NCBI GenBank assembly: GCA_028279265.1
Contig: JANQOC010000234.1
Span: forward strand, 1 to 10,151
Direction of reading: 5' to 3'
Source of the DNA: Hyphomicrobiales bacterium
Lineage (GTDB): Bacteria > Pseudomonadota > Alphaproteobacteria > Rhizobiales > CAYWUX01
DNA: 10,151 bases
This document shows, one piece after another, positions 5,906-10,151 of the stretch (position 1 is the stretch's first letter; each line of letters opens with the position of its first letter). The position numbers and the translations under genes were made by a program. Below the pieces are notes generated by a model. That model worked only from the letters and a program-made list of their open reading frames with translations, was not told the origin of the DNA and did not search any database.

Positions 5906-6247
5906 ATGAAAATAGTTACGGCAATCATCAAACCGTTCAAGCTTGATGATGTTCGCGAGGCTTTGACGGGACTCGGTATCCAGGGCCTGACAGTTACGGA
6001 GGTCAAAGGCTATGGCCGCCAGAAGGGGCACACGGAGATCTACCGTGGGGCCGAATATGCGGTCAATTTTCTTCCCAAGGTAAAAATAGAGGTCGTCATT
6101 CCGACAGACCTTCTCGAAAAGACGGTGCAGGCCATTACCGATGCCGCGAAAACCGGGCAGATCGGGGACGGCAAGATCTTTGTCAGTCCGGTCGAACAAA
6201 CCGTCAGGATACGTACGGGCGAAACAGATACTCAAGCACTTGAATAG
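5906..6247 (+). CDS. glnK: PII nitrogen regulatory protein GlnK
   Basis: A 113-residue protein, one longer than the classic 112-residue PII. It begins MKIVTAIIKPFKLDDVREAL, the standard PII opening. The T-loop contains Tyr51 in GAEYAVNF, the residue uridylylated by GlnD under nitrogen limitation, and KGYGRQKGHTEIYRG leads into it. The ATP-binding B-loop and C-terminal signature is seen in TGQIGDGKIFV (83-93). PII trimers bind ATP/ADP and 2-oxoglutarate and, when deuridylylated, plug the ammonium channel AmtB at the inner membrane. Co-location with amtB, only 15 bases downstream, supports GlnK rather than GlnB. A sigma-54-like promoter lies upstream. All key residues are intact. Confidence 0.96.
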   Translation: MKIVTAIIKPFKLDDVREALTGLGIQGLTVTEVKGYGRQKGHTEIYRGAEYAVNFLPKVKIEVVIPTDLLEKTVQAITDAAKTGQIGDGKIFVSPVEQTVRIRTGETDTQALE

Positions 6248-6262
6248 TTAGGACTGAAATCA

Positions 6263-7606
6263 ATGAGAAAGATAAATCTGAAAAAAATTGCCGGGGTGGC
6301 ACTCATCTTGACGGCAGCAATCTTGTCAACAGCGGTAATCGTGCCGGATGTGGCGCTCGCCCAGGATGCCGCGAAGGCGGTACCCGCGGATTCCAAGTAC
6401 GTTTTTAATACGTTCCTGTTTCTCGTGGCCGGGTTCCTGGTGATGTGGATGGCCGCCGGGTTCGCCATGCTCGAAGCCGGAATGGTGCGAACCAAGAACG
6501 TTGCCATGCAATGCACCAAGAACATCGCCTTGTTTTCCATTGCCGGGCTTGTTTACTGGGCCATCGGCTACAATGTCATGTATGAAGGCGTTGACGGCGG
6601 CTATATCGGCACGTTCCTGCCGAAAGCGATCCCGGATCCCGGTGCGGATGCCGGTGACTATTCCGCCGCATCGGACTGGTTCTTCCAAATGGTGTTCTGT
6701 GCCACGGCCGCTTCCATCGTTTCCGGAACACTGGCCGAGCGGGTCAAACTCTGGCCGTTCCTGATCTTCGTCGCCATATTGTGCGGGCTTCTCTATCCCA
6801 TCCAGGGCGCGTGGAAATGGGGTGCCGGATTCCTGGACGGCATGGGTTTCCTGGACTTTGCCGGTTCGACCATCGTTCACTCGACAGGCGGCTGGGCGGC
6901 CCTGACCGGCGCCATCATACTCGGCGCGCGCAAAGGCAAATACGGCCCCAACGGCCAGGTCTTCCCGATGCCCGGCTCGAACATGCCGCTGGCGACGCTG
7001 GGTGTCTTTATCCTGTGGCTCGGCTGGTTCGGTTTCAACGGCGGCTCGCAGCTCGCCCTCGGCACGCTTGAAGATGCTTCCTCGGTTTCCCGTATCTTTA
7101 TGAATACGAACCTGGCGGCAGCCGCCGGTGTCATGGTCGCGATGATTTTCAACCAGCTGCTGTACGGCAAGGTTGATCTGACGATGGCCCTGAACGGCGC
7201 CCTTGCCGGCCTGGTGGCCATTACCGCCGAACCGTTGACACCGTCACCGCTCCTGTCGATCGTTATCGGCGGTATCGGCGGCCTCATCGTCGTGTTCACC
7301 GTTCCCGTGCTCGACAAAATGCGCATCGATGACGTTGTCGGTGCCATCCCGGTCCACCTGCTCGCAGGCATCTGGGGAACCCTGGCGGTTCCGATTACCA
7401 ATCCCGACGGTAACTTCGTTACCCAGGCGATCGGTATTGCCGCCGTCGGTGCCTTCATGATCGTCACCAGCACACTCGTCTGGGTGATCCTGAAATACAC
7501 CATCGGTATCCGGGCGTCGGAAGAGGAAGAAACCGACGGGCTCGACAAGGCCGAAATCGGGCTGGAAGCCTATCCCGAATTCGGACAAGGCAGTCAGACG
7601 ATCTAA
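6263..7606 (+). CDS. amtB: Ammonium transporter AmtB
   Basis: A 447-residue inner-membrane ammonium channel, second gene of the glnK-amtB operon. Residues 1-33 are a signal peptide: basic start, hydrophobic core, then ALA before QDAA, so cleavage is expected after Ala33. Eleven mature transmembrane helices are typical. Conserved residues, placed by comparison with E. coli AmtB, are Asp198 and His206 in DFAGSTIVHSTGG (Asp160 and His168), the WFGFNGGS segment with Trp255, Phe258 and Ser262, and His365 in IPVHLLAGIWGTL (His318). The twin pore histidines and the aromatic gates therefore appear intact. The cytoplasmic tail (about 413-447) keeps a GLD...AYPEF pattern used for coupling to GlnK. AGGA 9 bases before the ATG is an adequate ribosome-binding site. 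A strong terminator follows. Confidence 0.96.
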   Translation: MRKINLKKIAGVALILTAAILSTAVIVPDVALAQDAAKAVPADSKYVFNTFLFLVAGFLVMWMAAGFAMLEAGMVRTKNVAMQCTKNIALFSIAGLVYWAIGYNVMYEGVDGGYIGTFLPKAIPDPGADAGDYSAASDWFFQMVFCATAASIVSGTLAERVKLWPFLIFVAILCGLLYPIQGAWKWGAGFLDGMGFLDFAGSTIVHSTGGWAALTGAIILGARKGKYGPNGQVFPMPGSNMPLATLGVFILWLGWFGFNGGSQLALGTLEDASSVSRIFMNTNLAAAAGVMVAMIFNQLLYGKVDLTMALNGALAGLVAITAEPLTPSPLLSIVIGGIGGLIVVFTVPVLDKMRIDDVVGAIPVHLLAGIWGTLAVPITNPDGNFVTQAIGIAAVGAFMIVTSTLVWVILKYTIGIRASEEEETDGLDKAEIGLEAYPEFGQGSQTI

Positions 7607-7636
7607 CAACTGCTTCCATAGTTACCTCCCAAGAAG

Positions 7637-7690
7637 GGCTGGCCCCGGTCAGCCAAGTGGAAACCCGGCACTCAGGTGCCGGGTTTTTTT
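7637..7690 (+). terminator. Strong rho-independent terminator of glnK-amtB
   Basis: AAACCCGGCAC (7661-7671) pairs with GTGCCGGGTTT (7676-7686) around a 4-base TCAG loop, and seven T residues run from 7684 to 7690. A smaller hairpin, GGCTG (7637-7641) with CAGCC (7650-7654), precedes it. The complementary A-run on the left arm would let part of the hairpin act on the minus strand too, but no gene approaches from the right. Confidence 0.95.
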
Positions 7691-7697
7691 ATTGGCA

Positions 7698-7712
7698 TGG
7701 GGACAGGTTTGC
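7698..7712 (+). promoter_or_regulatory. Weak sigma-54-like element ahead of the aminotransferase gene
   Basis: TGG at 7698-7700 and TTGC at 7709-7712 keep the GG-N10-GC spacing of sigma-54 promoters. The bases between them (GGACAGG) do not match the -24 consensus beyond TGG. It lies just after the amtB terminator, where a promoter for the downstream gene is required. A sigma-70 promoter could be present but none is convincing. Confidence 0.25.
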
Positions 7713-7793
7713 CCTTAGGTTCTGAGAAGTCACAATCAGGAAAACCCGGAACACCAATCCAGACCCCTGTCTGCAAATCGAGACTGTCGGCTC

Positions 7794-9029
7794 ATGACCC
7801 GCGCACCACATTCCCCTTCCCAAACCCAATCCCGATCCCAACCGGTGATTTCTTCCCCCTTCGCCCGGACGCGGGCTCTGCTGGCCGACATTAAACCCGG
7901 CCTCGAACCCATTGACATGTCCATCGGTGAACCGCGCCATGGTGTCCCTGACCTCGTTGCCGATGCGCTCAACGGCAATCTCCAGGGTTTCGGAAAATAT
8001 CCGCTGATCCGGGGAACCCGGGACTTTCAGCAGGCCATTGCCGACTGGATCATGAAGCGCTATCCGGCGCTGGCGGGGAGAGTTGATCCCGCGGCCCATG
8101 TGCTGCCGCTCAGCGGATCCCGGGAAGGTCTGTTTTCAGCCGTGTTCACGGCGCGGGCGCGACAACCGGACCGCGACAATCCCTGTGTCCTGATCCCCAA
8201 TCCGTTTTATCAATGTTATCTCGCGGGAGCCTTGTCGGCCCAATGCCAGCCGGTGTTTCTGCCGACAACCCGGGAAGGCGGATTTCTGCCGGATCTCGAC
8301 AGCCTCGACGCGCAGGTATTGGAGCGGACCATCGCATTTTTCCTCTGTTCCCCTTCAAATCCCCAGGGCGCCGTTGCCGACGCGGCTTACTGGACGCGCC
8401 TGATCGAACTGGCGGAAAAACATGACTTCATGATTTTTGCCGATGAATGCTATTCCGAGGTCTATACCCGAACCCCGCCGCTTGGTTCCCTGGAGGTGAG
8501 CGGCCAGCGGTCGGCGGACTTCCGCCATGTGGTCGCTTTCAACTCCCTGTCAAAACGTTCCAACGTCCCGGGTCTGCGTTCGGGTTTCGTTGCGGGCGAT
8601 GCGGATTTCATCGCCGACTATGCAGAATTTCGAAATGTCGCCGGTCCTCAGATTCCCGTTCCGCTGCAAGATGTTTCCACCGCACTTTGGCAGGATGAGG
8701 CGCATGTGGACGCCAGCCGCCAGCAATATGTCGAGAAATTTAATGCCGCGGACGCTATTCTGGACCGTAATTTCGACTATTCCCGGCCGGAAGGCGGCTT
8801 TTTCCTGTGGCTGAATATGCGCGAGCTTGGCGGCAGCGAGCAGGCCGTGGTCAGAATCTGGGAAGAATGTGGTATAAAAACCATTCCCGGGGCCTATTTG
8901 GCACAGGGTACGGCGGCGGAGAAAGGGGATTCCCCGGATTATGTCAGAATTGCCCTGGTTCAGGACCTCGCAACAACAGAAAATGCTTTGAAACGAATTG
9001 TTAAGAGCCTTGGCTTAAAGCAATCTTAA
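7794..9029 (+). CDS. dapC: PLP-dependent aminotransferase, probable succinyldiaminopimelate transaminase
   Basis: A 411-residue class I/II (fold type I) aminotransferase, cytoplasmic. It resembles DapC, which converts N-succinyl-2-amino-6-oxopimelate and glutamate to N-succinyl-diaminopimelate in lysine and peptidoglycan-precursor synthesis. Landmarks in order are: DMSIGEPRHGVP (41-52), GFGKYPLIRGTRDF (65-78), SPSNPQG (186-192) with Asn189, FADECYSEVY (215-224) with Asp217 and Tyr220, the PLP Schiff-base lysine in SLSKRSNVPGLRSGF (251-265, Lys254), and the carboxylate-binding arginine in DYVRIAL (Arg385). The first 20 residues are serine/proline-rich and poorly conserved, so the start could be slightly downstream; no in-frame start exists between 7719 and 7794, and the ribosome-binding site is weak. 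The stop TAA overlaps the ftsK ATG by one base. The exact substrate is inferred from family resemblance; another aminotransferase activity is possible. Confidence 0.82.
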   Translation: MTRAPHSPSQTQSRSQPVISSPFARTRALLADIKPGLEPIDMSIGEPRHGVPDLVADALNGNLQGFGKYPLIRGTRDFQQAIADWIMKRYPALAGRVDPAAHVLPLSGSREGLFSAVFTARARQPDRDNPCVLIPNPFYQCYLAGALSAQCQPVFLPTTREGGFLPDLDSLDAQVLERTIAFFLCSPSNPQGAVADAAYWTRLIELAEKHDFMIFADECYSEVYTRTPPLGSLEVSGQRSADFRHVVAFNSLSKRSNVPGLRSGFVAGDADFIADYAEFRNVAGPQIPVPLQDVSTALWQDEAHVDASRQQYVEKFNAADAILDRNFDYSRPEGGFFLWLNMRELGGSEQAVVRIWEECGIKTIPGAYLAQGTAAEKGDSPDYVRIALVQDLATTENALKRIVKSLGLKQS

Positions 9030-10151
9030 TGGCTCTTTCAAAAGCAGACAGACATTCCGATCGCCTGTTGTCTGAAGAAGCGGAGGCCGGCCTGCGCCTG
9101 TTTCTGCGACAGTTCTTCGGATTCGTCCTGTTTGTGCTCGCGCTTGCCGGCTGGCTGTCCCTTTTGACCTGGTCGATCAATGATCCGAGCTTCTCCCACG
9201 CAACCAATCAGTCGCCGACAAATCTGCTGGGGGTCGGCGGTGCCATTCTCTCGGATCTGCTGTTTCAGTTCCTCGGTTTCGGCGCGATTATCGCCTTCGC
9301 CATCCCGGCCATATGGGGTGTACAGATGATGACCGGCATGATCGTGGAGCGCGGGCGCCTGTTTTTCCTGTTCTGGCCCCTGGCGGTCCTGGCGCTCGCT
9401 GCCGCCATGACCGGTCTGCCAAAACTTGCCTCATGGCCGCTGCCGAACGGATATGGCGGCACCATCGGTGAAATGATCATTGACTGGATACACGGGATAC
9501 TGGGATCCAGATCCGGTTATGCCAACCAGAAAACCTACATGGTCCTGACCTCCCTGGCCGGGCTGCTGTTCCTGCGACAGGCAACCGGACTGCGGCTCAA
9601 GGATATCCGGGTGCTGTTGCCCGACAGGGAATCAGCTCTCAGGAAATCGACTCGGTCGGGTCTGTCTTACATTCTGAATTATATGTTCACCCGAAAGCCG
9701 CGCGCCGAGCGCAGTCGTCCTAAATCAGGTCGCACTTTACGTGAAAGGCTTCGATCGCAACGAGAAGTTGTCGCTGAGCCCGTGGAACCGCCACCACTGC
9801 GAGCTGATATGCGTGCCGATCCACGACCTGTTACCCAGGCCCATGTGCAGGCTCATATGGCCGAAGCCCATCTGGATGAGTGGGACGATCACACTCCGAT
9901 ACCCAAAGGTATCCGACCGGATCACGGAAACAATGCGGCGCCTCCCCGGCGGTCTTTTTCCATTCGCGATGCCCTCGGTCGAATTGAACCGGAACTCGAA
10001 GATTTTCCGCAAAAGCCCCTGGACGTTGCGGACGTGCCCGAAGCGGTTCCGGCCAAGCCGCGGCGCCGGCGGCGACGAAATGCGGCCCCCGTGCAGCCCC
10101 TTGAAGCGGCAAAGAATATCCACGGCTTTCTGCTGCCGCCGCTGTCATTGT
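9029..10151 (+). CDS. ftsK: DNA translocase FtsK, N-terminal part (3' end outside window)
   Basis: The frame is open from ATG 9029 to the right edge (374 codons). FtsK anchors at the division septum and pumps chromosomal DNA toward dif during cell division. Residues about 28-50, 72-98, 110-130 and 169-187 are hydrophobic and match the four-helix N-terminal membrane domain; SINDPSFSH (49-57) after the first helix is the typical periplasmic motif. From about 190 to 360 a basic, proline- and glutamate-rich linker follows, including a run KPRRRRRR (343-350). FLLPPLSL at 367-374 is the conserved opening of the motor's alpha domain, so the ATPase and gamma domains lie beyond the window. The ATG overlaps the aminotransferase stop (TAATG), with no evident Shine-Dalgarno, so translation is probably coupled. 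Confidence 0.93.
   Translation, partial: MALSKADRHSDRLLSEEAEAGLRLFLRQFFGFVLFVLALAGWLSLLTWSINDPSFSHATNQSPTNLLGVGGAILSDLLFQFLGFGAIIAFAIPAIWGVQMMTGMIVERGRLFFLFWPLAVLALAAAMTGLPKLASWPLPNGYGGTIGEMIIDWIHGILGSRSGYANQKTYMVLTSLAGLLFLRQATGLRLKDIRVLLPDRESALRKSTRSGLSYILNYMFTRKPRAERSRPKSGRTLRERLRSQREVVAEPVEPPPLRADMRADPRPVTQAHVQAHMAEAHLDEWDDHTPIPKGIRPDHGNNAAPPRRSFSIRDALGRIEPELEDFPQKPLDVADVPEAVPAKPRRRRRRNAAPVQPLEAAKNIHGFLLPPLSL

Noticed and set aside
6877..7548. A 223-codon minus-strand frame inside amtB
   Set aside because: Low-complexity P/S/T/R composition typical of an antisense reading of a membrane protein; amtB is intact on the sense strand.

Overview
The window looks like a piece of an alphaproteobacterial chromosome, probably from a Rhodospirillales-like or other marine/soil lineage of moderate-to-high GC. 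The basis is protein style plus gene order: UbiH-type hydroxylase, TesB thioesterase, GlnK, AmtB, a DapC-like aminotransferase and FtsK in a row. From memory, this order is common in Rhodospirillum/Magnetospirillum-type genomes. No genus can be fixed from the sequence alone.

Left part (1 to about 3370) is accessory. It opens inside an AT-rich gene for the C-terminal half of a DUF4143-type ATPase. About 400 bases without a convincing gene follow, with a pair of TTAGGACAG direct repeats that may be a relic insertion-sequence end. A small alpha/beta hydrolase (+) then faces an MFS transporter (-). A perfect 12-bp dyad lies upstream of the MFS gene and is a good operator candidate.

Right part (about 3375 to 10151) is conserved housekeeping. 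A UbiH/COQ6-family flavoprotein hydroxylase (-; ubiquinone biosynthesis) is divergent from tesB (+; acyl-CoA thioesterase II), and their shared upstream region holds a second perfect dyad. Next come glnK and amtB, a two-gene nitrogen-sensing and ammonium-uptake operon preceded by a sigma-54-like -24/-12 element and closed by a textbook rho-independent terminator. A DapC-like aminotransferase (lysine/diaminopimelate branch) follows and overlaps the start of ftsK by one base. The FtsK DNA translocase gene runs off the right edge after its membrane and linker regions.

Functionally, GlnK and AmtB form one unit: the PII protein carries the uridylylatable Tyr51 and AmtB keeps its pore histidines. 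The other genes are neighbours rather than an obvious pathway. No RNA genes, CRISPR arrays, intact transposase or recognisable defence system were seen. I found no convincing previously undescribed system; the points worth a second look are regulatory dyads, alternative hairpins and the compositional boundary at the left.
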